Of a stretch of 64,000 bases of DNA, positions 44,323 to 51,785 are shown in pieces. A model generated the notes under the pieces. The model was not told the DNA's origin and did not search any database. It was given only the letters and a program-made list of their open reading frames with translations. Origin of the DNA: Thermodesulfobacteriota bacterium. Its GTDB lineage: Bacteria; Desulfobacterota; Desulfobacteria; Desulfobacterales; Desulfosudaceae. Within the stretch, counting starts at the first letter, position 1. Every line of letters starts with the position of its first letter. The position numbers were made by a program, and so were the translations under genes. The DNA lies in assembly GCA_040753795.1 (NCBI GenBank), contig JBFMDX010000003.1:62001-126000 (forward strand). The letters are read 5' to 3'.

Positions 44323-45030
44323 CTATCTGCCGCGGCTCCGTCGCAGAGATCTGGCATGATCAACCAGCATCTGATCCATTTCGGTAATCCGCCGCAACCG
44401 GCTGCGCGTGGATGACGGCAGATCCTCCGGCCGCGGCCTGGCTCCCCCGGCGTTGATTCTGGGAATCCCTGCGGAAAGGGTAATCTTCAGCCGCTCCAGA
44501 ATAACCGCCATATCCCTGTCCAGGGTCTCCGTAAAACCGATATAGTCAAATTCGGCCAGGTGGTCCCTGGCATCCGTGATCATCTGTTCCGGATCGTAAT
44601 CCACAATGTACCGGCCGTCCCGATTGCCCCAGCCGCAGGCCAGTTGCCAGGTCTGGTGATTCCAGACATAAGACATGACCTGCGGCTGTTCCAGGGCAAG
44701 GTCCAGAAATTCATCCAGTGATTTTTCCCGGGCCAGGCGGTAAACCGGATACTGGCCCGGATCGGATCGACGGCAATGGTAATAAAACGACAGAACCCGC
44801 TCGACAGGATCGCGCAAAAAAGTAAAGCAGTACCGGGAGGGCATGAGCTCCCGGGCAAAGCCGTATCCGAAATGTCCGGAGACAAAATCCGTCCGGTCCA
44901 GGTCGTCGGGACGGCAGCCGTGATAATCGAGGTGGCTGACAACCTTTTCGTAATAACCGCTGACCGTCCGGACAACGGCTGTACCCGCTGTCTTCTGGAT
45001 ATGAAGAAAAAGGGCCGGTACAGGAATCAT
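44323..45030 (-). CDS. Sulfotransferase family protein
   Basis: 235 aa. ALFLHIQKTAGTA (about residues 5-17) is the 5'-phosphosulfate loop. FTFLRDPVERVLSFYYHCR (near 70) is the 3'-phosphate block of PAPS-dependent carbohydrate sulfotransferases of the heparan 2-O/6-O type. It resembles the second domain of the neighbouring two-domain protein, so the pair probably arose by duplication. Start choice: ATG with GGAAG upstream; a TTG at 45057 would add nine residues. The sulfate donor can be made by Sat-CysC in the same locus. Confidence 0.88.
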   Translation of the reverse strand: MIPVPALFLHIQKTAGTAVVRTVSGYYEKVVSHLDYHGCRPDDLDRTDFVSGHFGYGFARELMPSRYCFTFLRDPVERVLSFYYHCRRSDPGQYPVYRLAREKSLDEFLDLALEQPQVMSYVWNHQTWQLACGWGNRDGRYIVDYDPEQMITDARDHLAEFDYIGFTETLDRDMAVILERLKITLSAGIPRINAGGARPRPEDLPSSTRSRLRRITEMDQMLVDHARSLRRSRGR

Positions 45031-45086
45031 GATCGCTTTCTTCCGGTTTGTATCCAACTTGAAACCAACGTTCTTGTGCCCATCGG

Positions 45087-45908
45087 TCAGACCAGCAGCC
45101 GGACCTGCCTGCCCCGGTTCAGATATCGTCCGGAAAGATCAAAGCGTTGCCCGGAATCATTCTCCTGCTCTCCCCGCCGGATAACGGCGTAAGCCGGCAG
45201 CAGGAAAATCGATTCAACCCATTCCGGGCTGGAGGCCAGCGCCATGGTGATCTCGAAAATCAGGTTGGTCAGCGGCGGATCTTCCGGCCAGGGGCCGCCA
45301 TTTTCCTGCCAGTAGGCATCATGCCAGTGGGCCCAGCCCCAGTCCTCGATAATGTAGTACCCGCCGGGGGTGACCCGGGGGAAAAGCAGGTTGAACGACG
45401 CCCGGCTCTCGCGCAGAAAATGCGAGGCATCGTCCACCACCAGATCAATGCTTTCCCGGCCCATTTCCCCGTCAAGGATTTTCCGGATCGCCTCGTCATC
45501 CGCCTGATCCACGCCGTAATAGGTCCGGATAACCTGTCCCAGTTTTTTTTGTCCGATATAGGACTCCAGCGGCGCCACCGGTTCCTTGTTCAGGTCTATG
45601 GCAACGATTTTTTCCGGGGCAAACAGCTTGTGATAAAACATGACGCTGCCGCCCTGGTAAATGCCCAGGTCGAGGACCCTTTTGACGGGCCTGTCAAAGT
45701 TCAGCCCCATCAGGGTTTCCAGTTGCCGGCGGGATTTGCCGATGACGAACCCCTGGGCCGACGACGTCGCCGCGTATAACGGGTCACCCGTCTCGACGAT
45801 AAACGTCACGTCATCGATGGTGAACACATGGTCGCTTTTCCAGCGCAGCTTTCTTTTGCCGGGGATCTTATTCCGCTTTCCGGCAGCAGGCCACAAATTG
45901 AATGGCAT
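45087..45908 (-). CDS. Class I methyltransferase (CmcI/Methyltransf_24-like)
   Basis: 273 aa. RVLDLGIYQGGSVMF near residue 77 (motif I), VAIDLNKEP near 102, DLVVDDASHF near 155 and GGYYIIEDW near 180 identify a class I methyltransferase of the CmcI-like group, often found in surface glycan clusters. The D-D-x-S-H and E-D-W elements could bind a metal, as in cephalosporin-hydroxylase-type methyltransferases. The gene overlaps the end of the WbsX-methyltransferase gene by 41 bp in another frame. Substrate unknown; sugar O-methylation is the likely role. Confidence 0.82.
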   Translation of the reverse strand: MPFNLWPAAGKRNKIPGKRKLRWKSDHVFTIDDVTFIVETGDPLYAATSSAQGFVIGKSRRQLETLMGLNFDRPVKRVLDLGIYQGGSVMFYHKLFAPEKIVAIDLNKEPVAPLESYIGQKKLGQVIRTYYGVDQADDEAIRKILDGEMGRESIDLVVDDASHFLRESRASFNLLFPRVTPGGYYIIEDWGWAHWHDAYWQENGGPWPEDPPLTNLIFEITMALASSPEWVESIFLLPAYAVIRRGEQENDSGQRFDLSGRYLNRGRQVRLLV

Positions 45909-48045
45909 GGGCGTGCTCCTTGGCCGCCAGCAGTTTCCGCAGCCTGGCGGGCACCGTTGTTTTGTTCCACCGCGTTCCGCAGCCCCGGGGCAGGACCGGC
46001 GCCCGCACCGGCACCAGATCGCAGACCGCCAGGCCGGACTCCTCGATCATCTGGCGGAGGGTATCCGCGGTAAAAAACCGCAGGTGCGTCCTGTCCATGA
46101 TGCCGACATCGGCGTAGGAAAAATCGTTATTGTATAAACTCGCCAGGATCTGGGCATGGGCGATGTTCGGCACCGAAACGATGATCCGGCCGCCGGGTTT
46201 GAGCAGCCCCGCGGACGCCTGCAGCACGCGCCAGGGGTCGCGGAGGTGCTCCAGCACGTCGGCGAAAAGAATATAATCGTATGGTTCCCCGGAGAAGGCC
46301 CCCTGCCAGTCATACTGTTCGATATCACCGACGCAGCAGCGGCGGGCATAGGCGGCCGCCTGGCCGGCGCAACGGCTGTCCAGCTCGACGATGTCCACCG
46401 TGGCGCCTCGCTCCTGCTTTAAAAAACGCGTGAAGTATCCGGCCGCGGAACCGAACTCCAGGATCACCCGGCCGTCCTCAATAAACCGGTTGACCACGGC
46501 CAGGGAGTATTCGCCGTTGCTTTCGATGAGATACTTCAGCCACTCATAATCCCGGGTGTAACGGGCGGCCGAATCCGGATCCGGCTCACCTTCCGGAGCG
46601 GCGTCAAAGTCGGCGAAGGGAAGGTTGTAAAGGGCCCGGGCGGTGGTATTCAGGCAAGCGTACCCATAGCGTCGGTCCGGTTCCAGGTAGGCCCCTTCGG
46701 CCCATTCGTTCCAGGCATTGATGAACACCAGCCGCTCCTCCGGCGGAAACGAGGCCCGGGTATAGTCCATGACCCGGCGCAGCCACTGGTAGTATTTCTC
46801 CAGGGAAAAATTCAGGTACATGGTCACGTTGCGGGTGCCGAACCGGGCGGTGTTGTCCCAGCCCAGGGTGCATCCCTCATATATCCGGGTCCCCTGATGG
46901 GACGGCTGGAACATATCCACGCCCGAGGCGTAGTCCAGCCGGTATCCGCCCTCGAACAACCCCTTGTCCTCGGGAATGTGCTGGCAGGGGAAACTGTGCG
47001 GCGGAAAGGCGGCGTAGGCGTCAAACCCGATCTCCTCCAGGCGGACATGGGGGTACACCTCGCCGTGGCAGACTGCCACCAGATGGATCTCCCCGATGCC
47101 GTTGTCCCGGCACCAGGACCGCCAGCGGCTGACGGTTGCCAGGGGATCGGGCAGCTTGCTGACGCGGTAGACCAGCAGCAGGGGCCGGCCGTTGACGCGG
47201 ATGTACCGGGAATCCCGGAAGTAAGGCGCCAGGAACTCGATGAAGCGCAGGTCGTCTTCGGGGGAGAAGGTCTGCTTCATGAGAATGTGATGGTCTTTCC
47301 CGTCCCACTTCTTGCTCCAGGTTTCGTTGGCCCAGCAGAGACAGAACGGCATATCCAGATCGGCGTTGTTCAGCAGCAGGTCCACCGGCTTGCCCAGCAG
47401 CCGTTGGCCGTGAAACCAGTAATGGTAGAAACAGAAACCGTAAATCCCGTGCCGCCTGGCCATGTCCGCCTGACGGCGGAGAACGGCGACGTCGCTCAAA
47501 TCATAATAACCGATGTCGTCATGGGGCTCCCGGGGCTGATAATGACCGGGAAAGGACGGCACCGCCTTGCGGGTATTGCGCCACTCGGTAAAGCCCTCGC
47601 CCCACCAGGCGTCGTTTTCAGGGGTGGCGTGAAACTGCGGCAGATGATAGGCAATGGCCTTGATGTCGGTGGCCTGCCCGGAAAAATCCCGGGGACCTTC
47701 GTAATGGGCCTGGAAGGGCCGCAGGGGCGTCTCCAGATCGCCGTCATCGGTGGGCGTGATCTGGATCATTCCCTTGTCGGCGGCAATCTGCTGCCGGGAC
47801 GGGCCGAAGATCACCGCCGGCGGCTGGGTAATCCGGGGGAAACGCCGGCTGAACCACAGATAGATCCCGACCGCCAGTCCATATAACCGGGGGAAAGGAA
47901 GCAGACAGCGCTTGATGAGGTTAATCACCTTCTGCTGCAACGGCGGACGCTGTATCAGAGGTGCCCCGGCCGCGGGCGCCTGCCCGTTCATCTCTTTGGC
48001 CGGCGTTTCGGTATCGCTTCCTTTATGATCCGCCCTGTTTAACAT
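45868..48045 (-). CDS. WbsX/GH99-like protein fused to a methyltransferase
   Basis: 725 aa. Residues 1-125 are a linker with one hydrophobic helix near 50-65. Residues 127-480 are a WbsX/GH99-like domain (YHLPQFHATPENDAWWGEGFTEW near 133, FCFYHYWFHGQ near 203, CWANETWSKKWD near 236, INAWNEWAEG near 446). Residues 510-725 are a class I methyltransferase (VILEFGSAAGYFTRFL near 531, FADVLEHLRDPW near 591, PGGRIIVSVPN near 612). The architecture implies paired trimming or transfer and methylation on one chain. It is 6 bp downstream of the wzt-like gene. Confidence 0.86.
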   Translation of the reverse strand: MLNRADHKGSDTETPAKEMNGQAPAAGAPLIQRPPLQQKVINLIKRCLLPFPRLYGLAVGIYLWFSRRFPRITQPPAVIFGPSRQQIAADKGMIQITPTDDGDLETPLRPFQAHYEGPRDFSGQATDIKAIAYHLPQFHATPENDAWWGEGFTEWRNTRKAVPSFPGHYQPREPHDDIGYYDLSDVAVLRRQADMARRHGIYGFCFYHYWFHGQRLLGKPVDLLLNNADLDMPFCLCWANETWSKKWDGKDHHILMKQTFSPEDDLRFIEFLAPYFRDSRYIRVNGRPLLLVYRVSKLPDPLATVSRWRSWCRDNGIGEIHLVAVCHGEVYPHVRLEEIGFDAYAAFPPHSFPCQHIPEDKGLFEGGYRLDYASGVDMFQPSHQGTRIYEGCTLGWDNTARFGTRNVTMYLNFSLEKYYQWLRRVMDYTRASFPPEERLVFINAWNEWAEGAYLEPDRRYGYACLNTTARALYNLPFADFDAAPEGEPDPDSAARYTRDYEWLKYLIESNGEYSLAVVNRFIEDGRVILEFGSAAGYFTRFLKQERGATVDIVELDSRCAGQAAAYARRCCVGDIEQYDWQGAFSGEPYDYILFADVLEHLRDPWRVLQASAGLLKPGGRIIVSVPNIAHAQILASLYNNDFSYADVGIMDRTHLRFFTADTLRQMIEESGLAVCDLVPVRAPVLPRGCGTRWNKTTVPARLRKLLAAKEHAHAIQFVACCRKAE

Positions 48046-48051
48046 GACCCC

Positions 48052-48909
48052 TTACCCTGTTGATCGTCCATCCGTATCCCGCGGGGCCGCTGATGCCGTC
48101 GATGCCGCCGCCGCAGCCTCCTTTTTCCGGGAGGTCGGCCCTTTCCAGTCCGGACGCTTCCCGGGCCATGTGATCGTCTCCAGATAAGCGTCCAGCACCT
48201 CCGGCCCCGGTCCCTCCAGCCGGCTTTTTCCGTCCTCGATCCAGACGATACGGTCGCAGAGTTCCCGCAGTATCGGTATGCTGTGAGAAACCAGCACCAC
48301 GGTCTTGTCGGATTTGATCCGCTGTTTCATGGCGTCCGTGGATTTGTTCCGGAACGCCTCATCCCCTACTCCCATCACCTCGTCGAGCAGAATCACGTCG
48401 GGGTTCAAATGGTAGGCCACGGAAAACCCCAGCCGCGCCCGCATGCCGGTGGAGTAGGTATTGACCGGTTCATCGGAAAAATCTTTCAGCTCGGCAAAAG
48501 CCATGATGTCGTCCAGGCGCGCGACCACTTCCCGCTTGGTGGCGCCCAGAATCATCCCGTTTAAAATGGCGTTCTCCCGGCCGCTTAAAAACGGCACAAA
48601 ACCGGCTCCCAGGGAAAGCAGGGAGATACGCAGCCCCGGCTGGTAAACCGTCACTTTCCCGGTATCCGGGACGATGATGCCGGCCAGGACCTTCAGGAGC
48701 GTGCTTTTGCCCACCCCGTTCCGGCCGATGATGCCCAGGGTCTCGCCGGCGTAAAGATCAAAGGAAACATCCTGAAGCGCCCAGAACCGCGACCGTTTCC
48801 GAAAACCCTGGCGCCGGGTATAAAACAGACCGACATTCGTCACGCTTAACACCCGGTTATCGGCGCCGGTCTTCATAAGCTGGGGTGTATTGTCCGTTCC
48901 TGTTTCCAT
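48052..48909 (-). CDS. wzt: Polysaccharide ABC exporter ATPase (Wzt/KpsT/TagH type)
   Basis: 285 aa. Walker A IIGRNGVGKST near residue 74, a TYSTGMRARLGFSVA signature near 150, Walker B VILLDEVMGVGDEAF near 170 and LVSHS near 205. The TGMRARL signature and GVGDEAF after Walker B are typical of O-antigen and capsule exporter ATPases. The C-terminal ~40 residues are Ala/Thr/Lys-rich, short, and lack the long carbohydrate-binding domain of Wzt proteins that recognise a capped glycan end. The permease gene is 2 bp upstream. Confidence 0.93.
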   Translation of the reverse strand: METGTDNTPQLMKTGADNRVLSVTNVGLFYTRRQGFRKRSRFWALQDVSFDLYAGETLGIIGRNGVGKSTLLKVLAGIIVPDTGKVTVYQPGLRISLLSLGAGFVPFLSGRENAILNGMILGATKREVVARLDDIMAFAELKDFSDEPVNTYSTGMRARLGFSVAYHLNPDVILLDEVMGVGDEAFRNKSTDAMKQRIKSDKTVVLVSHSIPILRELCDRIVWIEDGKSRLEGPGPEVLDAYLETITWPGKRPDWKGPTSRKKEAAAAASTASAAPRDTDGRSTG

Positions 48910-48911
48910 GA

Positions 48912-49709
48912 CTACACGACAATTTTGGGGTAAACCCGGTCAAAACGGCGGAGAATCCAGACCGCCAGAATCAGAACGCCCGCGGAAAACAGCACCACCC
49001 CCGTCAGGGGCAGCCAGTCCGGCGGCGTTCCGTACAGAAGCACCTTCCGGTACATGGCAATCATTACGGCCATGGGGTTGAGCATCATATACCCCTTCAT
49101 GCCGGCGGGCAGATTGCCGATATCATAAAAAACCCCGGAAAGAAAGAGCAGCATCATCAGCACATTGTCGAAAATGCCTTTCAAGTCCGGGAAAAACGGT
49201 ATGACGGCCGCCAGCAGGCAGGTGATCGCGGCGATCAGCAGCAATTGAATCCCCATTAAAACCGGCAGCAGGAGCCAGGCCCGGCTCACAACGGCGGACG
49301 TGAACTGCAGGAACACCAGCAGGATCACCAGGATGAAAACAAATTTGAAGGTGTTGACGGCGACAGTGGTCAGGGGAAAGACGATCTTGGGGACATAGAT
49401 CTGGTTCATCAGGCCGGCATTGGCCACCAGGCTGTTGGAGCCGATGCTGAGGGTGGCATGGAACCATTTCCACATGATCAGGCCGGTGAGCAGAAAGGTC
49501 ACATAATTTTCATCCCCCCGTCCCAGCACGTGGGCAAAGGCAATGTAAAAAACGGTCATGTACAGGACCGGTTCAATGACCCACCACATCACGCCGAGAT
49601 ATCCCCGGGTGGCTTCGGCGCGCAACCCGGCCCGGGCTTCCTGGATGATCAGGTCAGTCAGGTAGTGCCAGTCCCTGTGATTCGAATTAAGCGTATACCC
49701 GGATTTCAT
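48912..49709 (-). CDS. wzm: Polysaccharide ABC exporter permease (Wzm/KpsM type)
   Basis: 265 aa, six membrane segments of the ABC-2 type. The N-terminal TDLIIQEARAGLRAEATRGYLGVMWWVIEPVLYMTVF stretch and the later NPMAVMIAMYRKVLLYG are characteristic of Wzm/TagG permeases. It moves a finished undecaprenyl-linked polysaccharide across the inner membrane with the ATPase encoded next to it. It is the first gene of the minus-strand polysaccharide locus; a sigma70-like promoter lies about 45 bp upstream. Confidence 0.93.
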   Translation of the reverse strand: MKSGYTLNSNHRDWHYLTDLIIQEARAGLRAEATRGYLGVMWWVIEPVLYMTVFYIAFAHVLGRGDENYVTFLLTGLIMWKWFHATLSIGSNSLVANAGLMNQIYVPKIVFPLTTVAVNTFKFVFILVILLVFLQFTSAVVSRAWLLLPVLMGIQLLLIAAITCLLAAVIPFFPDLKGIFDNVLMMLLFLSGVFYDIGNLPAGMKGYMMLNPMAVMIAMYRKVLLYGTPPDWLPLTGVVLFSAGVLILAVWILRRFDRVYPKIVV

Positions 49710-49750
49710 TATGTAAGCAACGGTCCTGCCATACGTTATAAAATTTGTTG

Positions 49751-49779
49751 AATATATAAATTTTTCCCCCGAAAATCAA
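49751..49779 (-). promoter_or_regulatory. Sigma70-like promoter of the polysaccharide locus
   Basis: On the minus strand TTGATT (49779-49774), 17 bp, then TATATT (49756-49751), 42 bp upstream of the wzm start. It would drive the run of minus-strand genes down to about 28.6 kb. Confidence 0.68.
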
Positions 49780-49958
49780 AGGATAAACAATCCTGATGCG
49801 CAAATTCTGAAAAAAACGATGCACCTGTCAGTACACGACTGGATATTTTTTACCCATTTTTCAAAAAAATGTATAAAATTTACCCACACAATTTATCATC
49901 GCGCTTGCCCGTTTTCTAATAAAACCAATAAAAACTGAGTCATAAAAAACATTTTTTG

Positions 49959-49974
49959 CGGCACAATTGTTGCT
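49959..49974 (+). promoter_or_regulatory. Candidate sigma54 (RpoN) promoter
   Basis: CGGCACAATTGTTGCT has GG at 49960-49961 and GC at 49972-49973 with the required ten bases between them, close to the TGGCAC-N5-TTGC consensus. Transcription would start near 49985, giving a leader of about 160 nt before the selenoprotein gene. No activator site was identified. Confidence 0.6.
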
Positions 49975-49982
49975 TCGCCTTT

Positions 49983-50075
49983 ATCCCTAGGATCTCCGTA
50001 GGGGATGACTGAACGTGATCGCCAAACTCCGGGTGCGAGGGTCGCGCGCGGGGAAAAATATTGCATAAAGAGCCT
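49983..50075 (+). other. Structured 5' leader of the selenoprotein gene
   Basis: A hairpin at 49983-50006 (ATCCCTA/TAGGGGAT) and a second around 50026-50055 (ACTCC...GTGCGA GGG TCGCGC...GGGGA). It was compared with the c-di-GMP-I consensus and lacks the conserved GNRA loop and GCAAAGCC segment, so no riboswitch class is assigned. The remaining 49710-49950 is AT-rich non-coding DNA between divergent promoters. Confidence 0.4.
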
Positions 50076-50144
50076 TGTCGTGATAAAGGCGACGCCTATA
50101 ACGCGACATTTCCGACAACGACATCTAACCACAGGAGGACGAGA

Positions 50145-51155
50145 ATGTCACCGCATCTTCGAACGAAACGCTTTGCCATCGCCTTGTTAGCCCTCATTGC
50201 CTGCTGCGCTTTCTTCCCCGGCGCTTCACCGGCCGCGGAGGTGAAGGATATTACCATTATTTATACCGGTTCGGTCAGAGGCAACTTTGAACCGTGTCAC
50301 TCCTGAGGCTCCAAATATTCGGGCGGTCTGGCCCGAAGAGCCAACGCGATCGAATCCTATCGAAAAGAAGGAAAACCCCTGCTGCTGGTGGACTGCGGCG
50401 AGCTGTTCGACCCTAACCAGGATACGGCCCTGTTCCTGCTCAAAACCATGGATCAGATGAAGTATGACGCCATGAGCCTCGGCGCGCCCGATCTCCAGTT
50501 CGGGTATGAGTTCATTGAAAAGTCGCGGTCGGAAGTTTCCTTCCCCTACGTTGCCTCCAATCTCATTTACAATGACGCGCCGCCCTCCTCCTCTTTCGGG
50601 TATGTCATCAAGGAGACCGGCGGCATCAAAGTGGCCATCTTCGGCGTGATAGATCCGGAGGAACTGGTCAAGTTCATTTCCCCTAAAGAAGCGGAAAAGC
50701 TGCGGGCAGTGCCGCCCGAGACCGCCCTGGCGCCGCTGGTTTCCGAGGCGAAGACAAAGGCCGATCTGGTTGTCCTCCTGTCCCAGCTTCCCAACACCAA
50801 ACTCGTTTCGCTGATGAACGCGGTCAAGGGAATCGATCTGGCCATTACCGCCGGATGCTATGAGCAGACCAAGGAAAAGCCGCCGGCGGAAAGCCAGATC
50901 ATCAATATCAGAGGGAACAAGGGCATAACCCTGGGAATCCTGAAAATCGCCCTGGATGCCAGGGGAGGTTTCAAGATCAAGGAAGACCAGCATGTCGAAC
51001 TGAACGATGACTTTACCGATGACCCGGAAATTGCCAGGCAGATGGAAGCGCACAAAAAAGCGTTGGAAATAAAGGAAGAAAAACAGAAAAAGGAACTCGA
51101 AGCGGGTCTGCAAATGACCCCGGAGGAGTTCATGAAACAACACCAGAAACAGTAA
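50145..51155 (+). CDS. UshA-like selenoprotein (Sec at residue 54)
   Basis: 336 aa if the in-frame TGA at 50304-50306 is read as selenocysteine. ATG has a perfect AGGAGG six bases upstream. Residues 1-31 are a signal peptide. The mature chain resembles a 5'-nucleotidase/UshA-type metallophosphatase N-terminal domain: IIYTGSVRGNFEPC, the redox-like C51-x-x-U54, GGLARRA, LVDCGELFD, and DLVVLLSQLP. The metal ligands of true UshA (D-x-H, G-N-H) are not conserved, so it is probably not a normal phosphatase. The reading frame continues without a break on both sides of TGA. A SECIS hairpin follows. A Glu/Lys-rich helical tail ends the protein. Confidence 0.88.
50304..50342 (+). promoter_or_regulatory. 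UGA selenocysteine codon and bacterial SECIS element
   Basis: TGA at 50304-50306 is followed at once by stem GGCTC (50307-50311)/GAGCC (50338-50342), a 6-nt bulge on the 5' side (50312-50317), and a perfect 7-bp stem TTCGGGC (50318-50324)/GCCCGAA (50331-50337). The loop GGTCTG (50325-50330) has the GGTCT seen in the E. coli fdhF SECIS loop, and the 18 nt between UGA and GGTCT equal the distance I recall for fdhF. Confidence 0.9.
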
Positions 51156-51181
51156 ACCAATAATCAGGAAGGAGAAGTACG

Positions 51182-51628
51182 GTGAAGAACACACATAAGA
51201 CCCTGACCGCGGCCGCGGTCTGCCTGATGATGCTGGCCCTGGCCGCCGGATGCGCCGCCTTATCCCAGATGAGCGCCAAACACCAGCCGCTGGAAGAACG
51301 GGTGAAGGGATACATGCAGGCCCAGATAGAAGGAAGGTGGGAGGACGCCTATGGTTATCTGGACGCCGCCACCCGCGGGAATACATCCCGGGACAGCTAC
51401 ATTCACAAGACCAGAAAAGCGAACTATACCGGCTATGAAATAGCCGAGGTTAACATTCTGCCTTCCGGAGATCAGGCCAAGGTGAAGGTCAAACTGGATA
51501 TCTCCTTCATGGGTTATGACATGAAGGGAGCGCCCCTTATGCAGAACTGGGTGAAAGAAAAGGGTGCCTGGTACGTCGTTCCCCAGCCGAAAGAAGGCGC
51601 CTTTGCTCCGGGAGAAAAAGAAAAATAG
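51182..51628 (+). CDS. Small lipoprotein of unknown function
   Basis: 148 aa. GTG start with AAGGAG seven bases upstream. The lipoprotein signal ends LALAAGC, putting the lipid on Cys at about residue 24. The mature part (EERVKGYMQAQIEGRWEDAYGYL, a DSYIHKTR segment, VKVKLDISFMG) looks like a small cystatin/NTF2-type alpha-beta domain, as in DUF4878-like lipoproteins. It lies 26 bp after the selenoprotein gene on the same strand and is probably cotranscribed. No partner function is known. Confidence 0.7.
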   Translation: MKNTHKTLTAAAVCLMMLALAAGCAALSQMSAKHQPLEERVKGYMQAQIEGRWEDAYGYLDAATRGNTSRDSYIHKTRKANYTGYEIAEVNILPSGDQAKVKVKLDISFMGYDMKGAPLMQNWVKEKGAWYVVPQPKEGAFAPGEKEK

Positions 51629-51639
51629 CGGGTTCCATA

Positions 51640-51665
51640 CAGGGGCGACCGGCGGGTCGCCCCTG
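51640..51665. repeat. REP-like palindrome
   Basis: CAGGGGCGACC and GGTCGCCCCTG, 11 perfect bp around GGCG, 12 bp after the lipoprotein stop. Family with 51699-51724 and 26806-26830. Confidence 0.88.
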
Positions 51666-51698
51666 CCCAACCCCGGTGCCATCCGGGTGACAGCCACA

Positions 51699-51724
51699 TA
51701 AGGGCGACCAACGGGTCGCCCTTA
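51699..51724. repeat. REP-like palindrome
   Basis: TAAGGGCGACC and GGTCGCCCTTA, 11 perfect bp around AACG, 34 bp after its sister copy. As a pair they resemble a BIME-type unit at a transcript end. Confidence 0.88.
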
Positions 51725-51738
51725 CCGTTTTGGACAAT

Positions 51739-51785
51739 CCCTTGCCCCTTAAGGGTACCTCTAAACCTTGGACCTTGGACCTTTT
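51739..51785. repeat. Short degenerate array (CCTTGGAC type) at the 51786 gene 3' end
   Basis: Units CTCTAAACCTTGGAC, CTTGGAC and CCTTAAGGG sit directly after the stop of the large minus-strand secreted-protein gene. It matches the general family of stop-linked arrays, though the units are more decayed. Confidence 0.6.

Noticed and set aside
49983-50100. Cyclic di-GMP (GEMM) riboswitch before the selenoprotein gene.
   Set aside because: A CAAAC segment and hairpins are present, but the GNRA loop, GCAAAGCC core and receptor are missing.
50145-50306. A short peptide gene followed by a separate gene starting at 50388, or a nonsense mutation.
   Set aside because: The frame is continuous across the TGA, family-like sequence resumes at once, and a SECIS hairpin with a GGTCTG loop follows it.
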